Shown here piece after piece: positions 54,467 to 63,820 of a DNA stretch of 64,000 bases. Under the pieces are notes generated by a model. That model had not been told where the DNA came from. It saw only the letters and a program-made list of their open reading frames with translations, and did no database searches. Within the stretch, counting starts at the first letter, position 1. Every line of letters begins with the position of its first letter. Source of the DNA: Lutibacter sp. B1 (GTDB lineage: Bacteria > Bacteroidota > Bacteroidia > Flavobacteriales > Flavobacteriaceae); the NCBI RefSeq assembly GCF_012524075.1, contig NZ_JAAZUI010000006.1, forward strand, positions 62,001-126,000, read 5' to 3'. The translations under genes and the position numbers were made by a program.

Positions 54467-55591
54467 ATGTCAGAATTAAAATTAATGAAAGGTAACGAAG
54501 CATTGGCTGAAGCAGCTATTAGAGCCGGCGCAGATGCTTATTTCGGTTATCCTATCACACCACAATCAGAAGTTATAGAATATTTAATGAGTGAACGCCC
54601 GGAACAAAGAACCGGAATGGTTGTTTTACAAGCTGAAAGCGAAATTGCAGCCATTAATATGGTTTATGGAGCTGCCAGTACAGCTAAAAGGGTAATGACC
54701 TCATCATCTAGTCCCGGAATTTCACTTAAACTGGAAGGAATATCGTATTTAGCAGGAGCAGAATTACCTGCCGTAATTGTAAATGTTGTTAGAGGTGGAC
54801 CTGGTTTAGGTACCATACAACCATCACAAGCAGATTATTTTCAATCGGTAAAAGGTGGCGGACATGGAGATTATAAATTATATGTTCTTGCTCCGGCATC
54901 GGTACAAGAAATGGCAGATTTTGTTGAAGATGCATTTGAAATGGCTTTTAAATACCGAAATCCGGTATTAATTCTATCAGATGGATTAATTGGTCAAATG
55001 ATGGAAAAAGTGGTTTTAAAAGATCAGAAAAAAAGATTAACAAACGAAGAGATAATTGAAAAATATGGCAGTTGGGCTGTAACAGGAAAAAAAGGAAGAG
55101 AGCGTAATATTATAACATCTTTAGACCTTCAATCTGAAAAAATGGAAGCACGTGTTCATAGATTAATGAAAAAATATGAACAAATGGAAAAAGAAGATCT
55201 TCGGTATGAAAAAATACTTTGCGATGATGCCGATTATTTAATTGTAGCCTATGGTTCAAGCGCCCGTATTTCTCAAAAAGCTGTTGAATTAGCTCGAGAA
55301 AAAGGCATAAAAGTTGGTCTTTTACGCCCTATAACTTTATTCCCTTATCCTAAAAAACCTTTATTCGAATTAGCAGATCAGGTTAAAGGAATTTTAAGTG
55401 TTGAACTGAATGCAGGTCAAATGGTAGAAGATGTAAAATTAGCTGTTGAACACAAAGTACCTGTAGAACATTTTGGTAGAACTGGTGGTATTATTCATAC
55501 ACCTGAAGAAATTTTAGAAGCTTTAGAACAAAAAATTATAAAAAATGGAAGTGTTAGATATCATAAAACCCGAGAATCAAGTATATTGTAA
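54467..55591 (+). CDS. korA: 2-oxoacid:ferredoxin oxidoreductase alpha subunit
   Basis: A 374-residue alpha subunit without a fused gamma domain. KGNEALAEAAIRAGADAYFGYPITPQSEVIEYL (about 8-40) is the conserved start. The pyrimidine-binding domain contains QAESEIAAINMVYGAAS and SSSPGISLKLEGISYLAGAELP. The transketolase C-like part contains LIVAYGSSARI and VGLLRPITLFPYPKK. Subunits of this type occur in 2-oxoglutarate and 2-oxoisovalerate ferredoxin oxidoreductases; the substrate cannot be assigned firmly. Its 3' end overlaps korB by 47 bases. Confidence 0.92.
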   Translation: MSELKLMKGNEALAEAAIRAGADAYFGYPITPQSEVIEYLMSERPEQRTGMVVLQAESEIAAINMVYGAASTAKRVMTSSSSPGISLKLEGISYLAGAELPAVIVNVVRGGPGLGTIQPSQADYFQSVKGGGHGDYKLYVLAPASVQEMADFVEDAFEMAFKYRNPVLILSDGLIGQMMEKVVLKDQKKRLTNEEIIEKYGSWAVTGKKGRERNIITSLDLQSEKMEARVHRLMKKYEQMEKEDLRYEKILCDDADYLIVAYGSSARISQKAVELAREKGIKVGLLRPITLFPYPKKPLFELADQVKGILSVELNAGQMVEDVKLAVEHKVPVEHFGRTGGIIHTPEEILEALEQKIIKNGSVRYHKTRESSIL

Positions 55592-56318
55592 AACTCCATT
55601 AATGACGGATGCAACCTTGTCGTATTGCCCCGGTTGCGGCCATGGAACAGCTCATAACTTAACTATGGAAGTTATTGATGAATTAGGTATAGCAGAAGAT
55701 ACTATTGGTGTTGCTCCGGTTGGTTGTTCGGTATTGGCTTATGATTTTATGAATATCGACATGACACAAGCTGCACACGGAAGAGCTCCTGCTGTTGCTA
55801 CAGCTATTGCAAGAACTTGGCCTGAAAAATATGTTTTTACCTACCAAGGCGACGGAGATTTAGCCGCTATTGGTACCGCAGAAACTATTCACGCTTGTAA
55901 CAGAGGCGAAAACATTGTAATTATATTTATAAATAACGGTATTTATGGTATGACAGGCGGTCAAATGGCTCCAACTACTTTAGAAGGTATGCGTTCATCA
56001 ACTTCACCTTACGGAAGAGAAATCAAAACTATGGGATCTCCTATTAAAATGACTGAACTTATCGCAAATCTTCCGGGAGTTTATTACGCAACAAGACAAG
56101 CTGTACATACACATAAACATGTGAGAAAAGCAAAAAAAGCAATTAAAACTGCTTTTGAAAATGTAAAAAATAAAAAAGGATTGTCTTTTATTGAAATTGT
56201 ATCAAACTGTAATTCCGGTTGGAAAATGACACCTAATGATGCAAATATTTGGATGGAAGAAAATATGTTTCCTTATTTTCCTTTAGGTGATATTAAAGTG
56301 AACGGAAAACTAAAATAA
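55545..56318 (+). CDS. korB: 2-oxoacid:ferredoxin oxidoreductase beta subunit
   Basis: A 257-residue thiamine-diphosphate-binding beta subunit. YCPGCGHGTAHNL (27-39) is the family cysteine motif; VAPVGCSVLAYDF follows; the TPP motif is GDGDLAAIGTAETIHA...IFINNGIYGMTGGQMAPTT; and EIVSNCNSGWKMTPNDANIWMEENMFPYFPLGD ends the domain. The ATG at 55545 overlaps korA by 47 bases but gives the expected N-terminus (IIKPENQVY before the CPGC motif); the next ATG at 55602 would cut conserved residues. Confidence 0.92.
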   Translation: MEVLDIIKPENQVYCKTPLMTDATLSYCPGCGHGTAHNLTMEVIDELGIAEDTIGVAPVGCSVLAYDFMNIDMTQAAHGRAPAVATAIARTWPEKYVFTYQGDGDLAAIGTAETIHACNRGENIVIIFINNGIYGMTGGQMAPTTLEGMRSSTSPYGREIKTMGSPIKMTELIANLPGVYYATRQAVHTHKHVRKAKKAIKTAFENVKNKKGLSFIEIVSNCNSGWKMTPNDANIWMEENMFPYFPLGDIKVNGKLK

Positions 56319-56324
56319 TAAATT

Positions 56325-56894
56325 ATGACAGAAGAAATTATTATAGCAGGCTTTGGCGGACAGGGTGTTCTTTCAATGGGGAAAATTTTAGCATATTCTG
56401 GCATAATGCAAAATCAAGAAGTTAGCTGGATGCCCTCTTATGGTCCGGAAATGCGTGGAGGAACTGCAAATGTTACCGTAATTTTAAGTGATGACAGAAT
56501 TAGTTCTCCTTATTTAAAAGTGTACGATACCGCTATTATTTTGAATCAACAATCAATGGATAAGTTTGAAGCATCGGTTAAGCCCGGCGGTTTATTAATT
56601 TACGATCCAAATGGTATTAGCAGTCACCCTAAAAGAACCGACATTAATATTTATCAAATTGAAGGAAATAGATTAGCTGCAGAAATGGGCAATAAAAAAA
56701 TATTCAATATGATAGTTTTAGGAGCTTTCTTAAAAATAAAACCTATTGTTAAATTAGAAAATGTTATTGAAGGATTGAAAAAATCGTTACCGGAACGTTA
56801 TCATCATTTAATACCTTTAAACAAAGAAGCTATTACAAAAGGAATGAATAACCCAATTCCTTTTGAAGTGGAAAAAGAAATTTTTCATAATTGA
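56325..56894 (+). CDS. korC: 2-oxoacid:ferredoxin oxidoreductase gamma subunit
   Basis: A 189-residue gamma subunit. GFGGQGVLSMGKILAYSGIM (8-27), MPSYGPEMRGGTANVTVILSD (44-64) and FNMIVLGAFLKIKP are typical of the coenzyme A-binding gamma domain. It lies six bases after korB and closes the korDABC operon. A long hairpin terminator follows. The whole enzyme oxidises a 2-oxoacid with CoA to an acyl-CoA, reducing ferredoxin; oxygen sensitivity of such enzymes suggests use under low oxygen, but that is inference. Confidence 0.92.
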   Translation: MTEEIIIAGFGGQGVLSMGKILAYSGIMQNQEVSWMPSYGPEMRGGTANVTVILSDDRISSPYLKVYDTAIILNQQSMDKFEASVKPGGLLIYDPNGISSHPKRTDINIYQIEGNRLAAEMGNKKIFNMIVLGAFLKIKPIVKLENVIEGLKKSLPERYHHLIPLNKEAITKGMNNPIPFEVEKEIFHN

Positions 56895-56919
56895 TTTAAA
56901 TCGTTCTTAATTTTAAAAG

Positions 56920-56965
56920 TTCGGTTATTTTTTAGTATTTTTTACTATTCAATAACCGAATTTTT
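56920..56965 (+). terminator. terminator of the kor operon, abutting the next start codon
   Basis: TTCGGTTATT (56920-56929) pairs perfectly with AATAACCGAA (56951-56960), with an inner stem TAGTA/TACTA, followed by TTTTT. It ends two bases before the ATG of the epimerase gene at 56968. Confidence 0.82.
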
Positions 56966-56967
56966 AT

Positions 56968-57870
56968 ATGGCAACAGTTTTAGTAACAGGAGGTACAGGT
57001 TTAATAGGCAAAAATCTTTGCAAATTACTTCAAAATAAAGGTTACAAAGTTTTTATCCTCAGCAGAAATAAAAATAATACAAACAAAAATAGTTTTTATT
57101 GGAATATTGATAGTGAGTACATTGAGCCGGACGCTATAAAAAATGCTGATTATATTATTCACTTGGCAGGAACAAATATTTCTGAAAAAAGATGGACTAA
57201 AAAGCAAAAAGACTTACTTATAAACAGTCGCGTTAAAACAGCAAACCTGTTATTTAAAAACGTTCAAAAATTCAATCCTAATCTTAAAGGGTTTATTGCC
57301 GCATCGGGAATTGGTTACTATGGAACAATTACTTCTGATAAAATTTTTAATGAAAATGATAAAGCCGGAGCAGATTTTTTAAGCAAGGTATGTGTTTTAT
57401 GGGAAAATTCATCACAACAATTCAACTCATTGAACATCAAAACCGTAATTTTTAGAACCGGTGTTGTTTTATCTGAAAAAGGAGGTGCATTAGCTAAAAT
57501 AAGTAAACCTGTTAAAATGGGATTTGGAAGTCCAATTGGCAGTGGAAACCAATATATGCCATGGATTCACATTAATGATTTATGCGAAATGTATGTAAAT
57601 GCTATTGAAAAAATAGAAATGAAAGGGATTTACAATGCTGTTGCTCCTGAGCATATAACTAACAAAAATCTTACAAAAACTATTGCTAAAAAACTTAATA
57701 AAAGAATTTGGCTTCCAAACACACCTTCATTTGTGTTAAAATTACTATTTGGTGAAATGGCAAGTATTTTATTAGAAGGAAGCAGAGCTTCTTCAGAAAA
57801 AATAACTGATACAGGTTTTAAATTTGAATTTAAAACCTTGAATGATGCTTTAAATAATTTATTAAATTAA
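56968..57870 (+). CDS. TIGR01777-family NAD-dependent epimerase (YfcH-like)
   Basis: A 300-residue extended-SDR-like protein. VTGGTGLIGKNLCKLL (6-21) is the nucleotide-binding motif; DYIIHLAGTNISEKRWTKKQKDLLINSRVKT and GFIAASGIGYYGT are the family blocks, and the DUF1731-type C-terminal domain contains IWLPNTPSFVLKLLFGEMASILLEGSRASSEK. Function of the family is uncertain (nucleotide-sugar epimerase-like). Its start codon lies directly behind the kor terminator, and no promoter motif is visible. Its stop overlaps the stop of the convergent ndh gene by four bases (TTAA). Confidence 0.85.
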   Translation: MATVLVTGGTGLIGKNLCKLLQNKGYKVFILSRNKNNTNKNSFYWNIDSEYIEPDAIKNADYIIHLAGTNISEKRWTKKQKDLLINSRVKTANLLFKNVQKFNPNLKGFIAASGIGYYGTITSDKIFNENDKAGADFLSKVCVLWENSSQQFNSLNIKTVIFRTGVVLSEKGGALAKISKPVKMGFGSPIGSGNQYMPWIHINDLCEMYVNAIEKIEMKGIYNAVAPEHITNKNLTKTIAKKLNKRIWLPNTPSFVLKLLFGEMASILLEGSRASSEKITDTGFKFEFKTLNDALNNLLN

Positions 57871-59171
57871 AGATCCTGACTTGAAAAAGAATCTTTATTT
57901 TTTCTTTTAAAAGGCCTTATAATTAAGCGTGTTTCCCTATCAAAACGAATGTAATTATATACCCAATTTAGAAAAACGATGGCTTTATTTCTAAATCCGA
58001 TAAGTGAAAATAAGTGAACAAACATCCATACAAACCAAGCAAAAAATCCTTGGAAACGGACTTTTTTTAAGTCAACTACTGCTTTATTTCTCCCAATAGT
58101 TGCCATAGAGCCTTTATCGGTATATTCAAAAGATTTTAAAGGTTCATTTTCAATAATGGCAATTATATTTTTAGCTAATTGTTTTCCTTGCTGTATTGCC
58201 GGTTGTGCCATCATTGGATGTCCTTTTGGATATTGTTCAGTATTCATACAAGCAATATCTCCAATAGCAAAAATATTTTTATACCCTTTTACTTTATTAA
58301 ATTCATCAACTTTAAAGCGTTCTACACGCTCAATAACACATTCATTTTCTAATCCATTTATTTTTGCTCCCTTTACTCCTGCAGCCCAAATAACAGTTGC
58401 TGATTCAAATTTCAAATCTGTTGCGGTACTTACTATTTTACCATCGTAGTTGGTAACCTTAACATTTTTCCATACACTTACACCTGCTTTTATTAAAAAA
58501 TCTTCTGCTTTTTTTGAGGCAATTTCACTCATACCTTTCAATAAACAATTACCTCCCTGCACTAAGTTAATTTGCATTTTTCGAATATCTAAGTCAGGAT
58601 AATCTTTTGGTAAAATTTCATTTTTCATTTCAGCTAAAGCTCCTGCCAACTCTACTCCTGTTGGACCTCCACCAACAATCACAAAATTCATAAGTGCATT
58701 TCGTTCTTCATAATTAGAGGTAAGTAACGCATCTTCAAAATTTTCAATAATTAAACTTCTGAGATTTAGCGATTGTGGCACCGATTTCATCGCCATACTA
58801 AATTTCTCAATATTTGTATTACCAAAATAATTAGTTGTTGAACCTGTTGCAATAACTAAATAATCGTACTTTAAATTACCAATGGTAGTTTCAATAGTAT
58901 CATTTTTACTATCAATATTGGTAACTTCTGCTAATCTAAAATAAAAGTTAGGTAAATCTGCAATCACTTTTCTAATAGGAAAAGCAATAGAATCAGGTTC
59001 TAAACCACCAGTTGCAACTTGATATAATAAAGGTTGAAATGTATGATAGTTATGTTTATCAATTAAAACTACTTGTAGTTCTAAATTTCGTAATCCTTTT
59101 ACCAAAGTAATTCCGGCAAAACCTCCTCCAATTATAACAACTCTGGGGAAACTTGTAGTAGGTATATTCAT
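57867..59171 (-). CDS. ndh: type II NADH dehydrogenase (NDH-2)
   Basis: A 434-residue membrane-associated flavoprotein. RVVIIGGGFAGITLVKGL (10-27) binds FAD, and FVIVGGGPTGVELAGALAEM (about 161-180) binds NADH. LLYQVATGGLEPDSIAFPIR and FAIGDIACM (second FAD contact) are typical of NDH-2. A C-terminal hydrophobic/amphipathic helix pair (GFFAWFVWMFVHLFSLIGF) anchors it to the membrane. It transfers electrons from NADH to quinone without pumping protons. It is three bases downstream of the GNAT gene on the same strand, so probably co-transcribed. Confidence 0.92.
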   Translation of the reverse strand: MNIPTTSFPRVVIIGGGFAGITLVKGLRNLELQVVLIDKHNYHTFQPLLYQVATGGLEPDSIAFPIRKVIADLPNFYFRLAEVTNIDSKNDTIETTIGNLKYDYLVIATGSTTNYFGNTNIEKFSMAMKSVPQSLNLRSLIIENFEDALLTSNYEERNALMNFVIVGGGPTGVELAGALAEMKNEILPKDYPDLDIRKMQINLVQGGNCLLKGMSEIASKKAEDFLIKAGVSVWKNVKVTNYDGKIVSTATDLKFESATVIWAAGVKGAKINGLENECVIERVERFKVDEFNKVKGYKNIFAIGDIACMNTEQYPKGHPMMAQPAIQQGKQLAKNIIAIIENEPLKSFEYTDKGSMATIGRNKAVVDLKKVRFQGFFAWFVWMFVHLFSLIGFRNKAIVFLNWVYNYIRFDRETRLIIRPFKRKNKDSFSSQDL

Positions 59172-59174
59172 ATA

Positions 59175-59678
59175 TTAATTTTCTTTTTCCAGTAATATGC
59201 GTTGCATAAAAACAACGTCTAACCATGTATTAAATTTATAACCAACTTCCTTTAACCTGCCAACTTCTTTAAAACCAAGTTTTTTATGAAATTCTATGCT
59301 TCCTTTATTTTTGGCATCAATACCGGCAATCATTGTATGAAATCCTTTTTTGGTTGCAATTTTTATCAGCTCTTCCAATACTAATTTCCCTACTCCTTTT
59401 CCTTGAAAACCTTTAGCAACATATACTGAATGTTCAACTGTATATTTATAACCAATTCTTGGTCTAAAATAATCAAATGTACCATAACCTATCACTTCAC
59501 TTTCGTATTCAGCAATAATTACCGGCATATTTTTATCCATTTTCTGCTGAAACCATTCTACTTGCTCTTCCTTTGTTTTTATTTCATAATCATAAACTGC
59601 AGTTGTATGTAAAATAGCATCATTAATTATGTTTAAAATACTTGAAATATCTTCTAAAGTTGCACCTCTAATTTTCAT
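59175..59678 (-). CDS. GNAT-family N-acetyltransferase, phosphinothricin-acetyltransferase-like
   Basis: A 167-residue GNAT protein. MKIRGATLEDISSILNIINDAILHTTAVYDYE is the N-terminal beta1-alpha1 region typical of the PAT/MddA group; acetyl-CoA pyrophosphate loop QGKGVGKLVLEELI (about 95-108); GIDAKNKGSIEFHKKLGFKEVGRLKEVGYKF is the C-terminal signature. Relatives acetylate phosphinothricin, methionine sulfoximine or other amino acid analogues; the real substrate is unknown. Gene precedes ndh on the minus strand. Confidence 0.87.
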   Translation of the reverse strand: MKIRGATLEDISSILNIINDAILHTTAVYDYEIKTKEEQVEWFQQKMDKNMPVIIAEYESEVIGYGTFDYFRPRIGYKYTVEHSVYVAKGFQGKGVGKLVLEELIKIATKKGFHTMIAGIDAKNKGSIEFHKKLGFKEVGRLKEVGYKFNTWLDVVFMQRILLEKEN

Positions 59679-59742
59679 TTGCTATTTGATAAACGGCTAA
59701 TTTACAAATTTGAAAATACACTATTACAAAAATGTTTTACAT

Positions 59743-59772
59743 AAAAAAAACCTCCATTTTGGAGGCTTTTTT
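59743..59772 (-). terminator. terminator of dnaK
   Basis: CCTCC / GGAGG stem with five-base loop, flanked on the minus strand by T8. It lies about 20 bases past the dnaK stop. Confidence 0.82.
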
Positions 59773-59790
59773 TATTATTTCAACTAAAAG

Positions 59791-61701
59791 TTAGTCTTCT
59801 TTTACTTCTTCAAAGTCAACATCTTCTACATTATCTCCTTCGCTTTTTGGTTGTGCAGTTTCTGCTTCACCTGTTGGAGCTCCTTGTGCTTGTGCTTCTT
59901 GTTGTGCTTTGTACATTTCTTCACTTGCAACTTTCCATGCTTCATTTATCTTTTCCATTGCAGCATCAATTTGTGCAAGATCTTTTGATTCATGAGCCTT
60001 TTTAAGTTCTTCAAGTGCAGATTCTATTGGAGCTTTTTTATCAGCTGATAATTTATCTCCAAATTCTTTCAATTGCTTTTCTGTTTGGAAAATCATTGAA
60101 TCTGCTGCGTTAATTTTTTCAGCAGTTTCTTTAGCTTTTTTATCTGCATCGGCATTTGCTTCAGCATCAGCTTTCATTTTCTTGATTTCATCTTCGGTTA
60201 AACCGGAAGAAGCTTCAATTCTGATGTCTTGAGATTTTCCTGTTGCTTTATCACTTGCTGTTACATGAATTATACCGTTTGCATCAATATCAAAAGTTAC
60301 TTCAATTTGAGGTACACCTCTTGGTGCCGGTGGTATTCCGTCTAAATGGAAACGTCCAATTGTTTTATTATCAGCTGCCATTGCACGTTCACCTTGTAAT
60401 ACGTGTATTTCTACAGAAGGTTGATTATCGGCTGCTGTAGAGAATACTTGTGACTTTTTAGTTGGAATTGTAGTATTAGCTTCAATTAACTTAGTCATTA
60501 CATTCCCCATAGTTTCAATACCTAATGAAAGTGGTGTAACATCTAACAACAATACATCTTTTACATGACCAGTTAATACACCTCCTTGAATAGCTGCACC
60601 TATTGCAACAACTTCATCCGGATTTACACCTTTTGATGGTGCTTTACCAAAGAATTTTTCAACAGCTTCTACTACAGCAGGAATACGAGTTGAACCTCCT
60701 ACTAAAATAATTTCATCAATGTCAGAAGTTGTTAAACCTGCTGCATCTAGAGCAGTTTTACAAGGTTCAATAGTTCTTTTAATCAAATCATCAATCAATT
60801 GCTCAAATTTTGATTTTGATAAGTTACGAACCAAGTGTTTTGGACCACTTGCAGTTGCTGTGATATAAGGTAGGTTAATTTCAGTACTTGCAGAAGATGA
60901 TAATTCAATTTTTGCTTTTTCAGCGGCTTCTTTTAAACGTTGTAATGCCATAGCATCTTTACGTAAGTCGATACCTTCTTCAGCATTAAATTCTTCAGCC
61001 AACCAATCAATAATTTTTTGATCAACATCATCACCACCTAAATGTGTATCACCATCAGTAGACAATACTTCAAATACACCATCACCTAATTCTAAGATTG
61101 AAACATCGTGAGTACCACCACCAAAGTCAAAAACAACTATTTTTTGATCGTGTCCTTTTTTATCTAAACCATATGCTAACGCTGCAGCAGTAGGCTCGTT
61201 GATAATACGACTTACTTTTAACCCGGCAATTTCTCCGGCTTCTTTAGTTGCCTGACGTTGAGAATCGTTAAAATATGCAGGTACTGTTACAACAGCTTCA
61301 GTTACTTCTGTTCCTAAATAATCTTCAGCAGTTTTTTTCATTTTTTGAAGTACCATTGCTGAGATTTCTTGAGGAGTATATAATCTTCCGTCAATATCAA
61401 CACGTGGTGTATCGTTATCACCTTTAACTACTTTATAAGGTACTCTTTCTGCCTCCATTTTAGATTCAGAATACTTATTACCCATAAAACGCTTAATTGA
61501 ATAAACTGTTTTTAAAGGGTTAGTAACTGCTTGCCGTTTTGCAGGATCACCAACTTTACGCTCGCCTCCTTCAATAAATGCTACAATAGAAGGAGTAGTT
61601 CTTTTTCCTTCAGCATTAGGAATTACAACTGGCTCATTTCCTTCCATCACAGAAACACAAGAGTTGGTTGTTCCTAAATCTATTCCTATAATTTTACTCA
61701 T
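59791..61701 (-). CDS. dnaK: molecular chaperone DnaK (Hsp70)
   Basis: A 636-residue Hsp70. N-terminal [60 protein letters not shown] and the linker/substrate-binding region [17 protein letters not shown] are normal. The lid ends with a Gln/Ala-rich tail and the acidic terminus [12 protein letters not shown] typical of DnaK. dnaJ and grpE are not adjacent; the gene is alone between a divergent serine dehydratase and a terminator. No CIRCE repeat is visible upstream. Confidence 0.98.
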   Translation of the reverse strand: MSKIIGIDLGTTNSCVSVMEGNEPVVIPNAEGKRTTPSIVAFIEGGERKVGDPAKRQAVTNPLKTVYSIKRFMGNKYSESKMEAERVPYKVVKGDNDTPRVDIDGRLYTPQEISAMVLQKMKKTAEDYLGTEVTEAVVTVPAYFNDSQRQATKEAGEIAGLKVSRIINEPTAAALAYGLDKKGHDQKIVVFDFGGGTHDVSILELGDGVFEVLSTDGDTHLGGDDVDQKIIDWLAEEFNAEEGIDLRKDAMALQRLKEAAEKAKIELSSSASTEINLPYITATASGPKHLVRNLSKSKFEQLIDDLIKRTIEPCKTALDAAGLTTSDIDEIILVGGSTRIPAVVEAVEKFFGKAPSKGVNPDEVVAIGAAIQGGVLTGHVKDVLLLDVTPLSLGIETMGNVMTKLIEANTTIPTKKSQVFSTAADNQPSVEIHVLQGERAMAADNKTIGRFHLDGIPPAPRGVPQIEVTFDIDANGIIHVTASDKATGKSQDIRIEASSGLTEDEIKKMKADAEANADADKKAKETAEKINAADSMIFQTEKQLKEFGDKLSADKKAPIESALEELKKAHESKDLAQIDAAMEKINEAWKVASEEMYKAQQEAQAQGAPTGEAETAQPKSEGDNVEDVDFEEVKED

Positions 61702-61914
61702 AATTATATATTTTATTTTTGTTCTTAATTTTTTTAAACTCTCATGTTCAAATAGTCAATGATTGTGCCATTAGAAAAAATATGTCAAGATGTCATAAAT
61801 AACAGCACATATCTATTAATTTGTCATTTAAAATATGAATAATTTATTTTAAAAATGAAGTTTCTCTTTTCTCAAAAGCATATATTTATACACTAATTTT
61901 TATATAAAAATTTA

Positions 61915-63339
61915 ATGGAGTGTATTTCGGTTTTTGATATGTTGAAAATTGGCATTGGACCTTCAAGTTCACATACTTTGGGACCTTGGCGTGCTGCCGA
62001 AAGATGGATAAATCATCTTAAAAAAGAAAATATTTTTGATAGAATTACCGCTGTAAAGGTGGATTTGTACGGTTCACTCTCGTTAACCGGAAAAGGACAT
62101 GCTACAGATTTAGCCGTAATTTTAGGTTTAGCAGGCACTGATCCGGAAGATATCCCAACAAATGAAATCTCAACTTTAGTCAACTCAATTCAAAAAAGCC
62201 ATAAAATTAAATTTGGAAATAATCATTTCATAAATTTTAACCCGGAAAATAACATCATTTTTAATAAAGAATTTTTACCATTCCATGCAAATGGTATAAA
62301 ATTTACCGGATTTAACGATACTGCTGAAATTTCTTCAGATACTTACTACTCTATTGGTGGAGGTTTTGTTGTTAGAGAAGAACTTATTCATGCAAAAGAG
62401 AATATAGAAATTCATAAAACATTTCCATACCCTATCCAAAAGGCAAAAGAACTTGAAACCTATTGTACACAAACTAATTTAAAAATATCGGACATAGTAC
62501 TTGAGAATGAAAAATCGTTAAGAACGGAAAATGAGATTGATTTTCAGCTTCAACGAATTTGGGACACCATGTTAGAGTGCATGTATATTGGCTGCCATAC
62601 TGAAGGAACTTTACCCGGAGGTTTAAATGTTAGAAGAAGAGCTTTTGATATTCATCAAAAATTAAAAGGAGATCTACCTTATAACTCACCAAATGAATGG
62701 TTAAACACCATTAGAAAGACCGAAGTTAAATTTCGTCAAATACTAAAATGGGTAAGTTGTTTTGCTTTAGGTGTAAACGAAGTTAATGCTTCATTAGGCA
62801 GAGTTGTAACTGCTCCAACAAATGGAAGCGCAGGTGTTATACCTGCTGTTTTAATGTATTATATGGTTATTGAAAACCATGAAGCAACTTTTAAGCATAT
62901 CAAACAATTTTTATTGGTTGCCGGTGAAATTGGCAGTATTTTTAAAAAAGGCGCTACTATTTCTGCTGCAATGGGTGGTTGCCAAGCTGAAATTGGAGTT
63001 TCATCTGCAATGGCAGCAGGTGCTTTAACGGAATTACTTGGAGGTACACCTGAACAAGTTTTAATGGCTAGCGAAATTGCTATGGAACATCATTTAGGTT
63101 TAACTTGTGATCCTATTGCGGGTTTAGTGCAAATACCTTGTATTGAAAGAAATGCTATGGGTGCCATAAAAGCTATTAATGCTGCCGAATTAGCTTTAGA
63201 ATCTGATATTAAAAATGCTAAAGTTCCTTTAGATAAAGTAATATCAACCATGTGGGAAACTGCAAAGGATATGAACTCTAAATATAAAGAAACCTCCGAA
63301 GGCGGTTTAGCTGTTAGTGTAAATATCTCAGATTGTTAA
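61915..63339 (+). CDS. sdaA: L-serine ammonia-lyase (iron-sulfur type)
   Basis: A 474-residue single-chain L-serine dehydratase, with beta and alpha domains fused as in enterobacterial SdaA. SVFDMLKIGIGPSSSHTLGPWRAA (5-28) is the family start. Cluster cysteines lie in MGGCQAEIGVSSAMAAGALTELL and LTCDPIAGLVQIPCIERNAMGAI, and VTAPTNGSAGVIPAVL is the conserved catalytic loop. It converts serine to pyruvate and ammonia using a [4Fe-4S] cluster. The ATG at 61915 gives MECISVFDML. Divergent from dnaK. Confidence 0.95.
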   Translation: MECISVFDMLKIGIGPSSSHTLGPWRAAERWINHLKKENIFDRITAVKVDLYGSLSLTGKGHATDLAVILGLAGTDPEDIPTNEISTLVNSIQKSHKIKFGNNHFINFNPENNIIFNKEFLPFHANGIKFTGFNDTAEISSDTYYSIGGGFVVREELIHAKENIEIHKTFPYPIQKAKELETYCTQTNLKISDIVLENEKSLRTENEIDFQLQRIWDTMLECMYIGCHTEGTLPGGLNVRRRAFDIHQKLKGDLPYNSPNEWLNTIRKTEVKFRQILKWVSCFALGVNEVNASLGRVVTAPTNGSAGVIPAVLMYYMVIENHEATFKHIKQFLLVAGEIGSIFKKGATISAAMGGCQAEIGVSSAMAAGALTELLGGTPEQVLMASEIAMEHHLGLTCDPIAGLVQIPCIERNAMGAIKAINAAELALESDIKNAKVPLDKVISTMWETAKDMNSKYKETSEGGLAVSVNISDC

Positions 63340-63370
63340 AATAAATTTATTTTAACAAAAAATATTTCTT

Positions 63371-63378
63371 TATATTTG
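63371..63378 (+). promoter_or_regulatory. promoter -7 element of the DUF2853 gene
   Basis: TATATTTG matches TAnnTTTG, 41 bases before the ATG at 63420. Confidence 0.5.
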
Positions 63379-63419
63379 ATACAAAAGAATTATACTAATA
63401 ATAAAAAAATTCGTTACCT

Positions 63420-63755
63420 ATGAGTAAATTTGATGAAAAAATAGCACTTTACAAAAGTGAAATGGAAAAGTTAGGATTAAGTTATAATGCTGAATTGCTA
63501 ACAGCTGTAACAAAAGGTTTAGGTCCTTCAATTTACAAAGCTGACGCTGAAACCGTATCTGGTTCAGATGAAAAAGAGCTTGAAACAGTTAAAAAGAATT
63601 TTCTAATAAAAAAATTAGGTTTAGCTGATGGACCTAAATTAGATGCTGCTATTAGTTCAGTTATTGAAAAAATTGGAAAATCAAACAGAAATAAATATCG
63701 AGCAATTTTTTACTATTTATTAGTTAAAGAATTGGGACAAGAGTCTAAATATTAA
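63420..63755 (+). CDS. DUF2853 family protein
   Basis: A 111-residue helical cytoplasmic protein. MSKFDEKIALYKSEMEKLG, LLTAVTKGLGPSIYKADAETVS, and ELETVKKNFLIKKLGL with NRNKYRAIFYYLLVKELG fit the DUF2853 pattern (four to five helices). Function unknown. The gene has its own promoter-like element and terminator and no operon partner. No signal peptide, membrane helix or catalytic motif. Confidence 0.85.
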   Translation: MSKFDEKIALYKSEMEKLGLSYNAELLTAVTKGLGPSIYKADAETVSGSDEKELETVKKNFLIKKLGLADGPKLDAAISSVIEKIGKSNRNKYRAIFYYLLVKELGQESKY

Positions 63756-63777
63756 TTTATCATTCTTACTAAAAAAT

Positions 63778-63801
63778 AAAACCCGCTTAAAGCGGGTTTT
63801 A
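63778..63801. terminator. bidirectional terminator
   Basis: AAAACCCGCTT / AGCGGGTTTT inverted repeat with A- and T-rich flanks, between the convergent DUF2853 gene and the fragment at the window's end. Confidence 0.9.
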
Positions 63802-63820
63802 TTTTGATTCTACATTTAAT

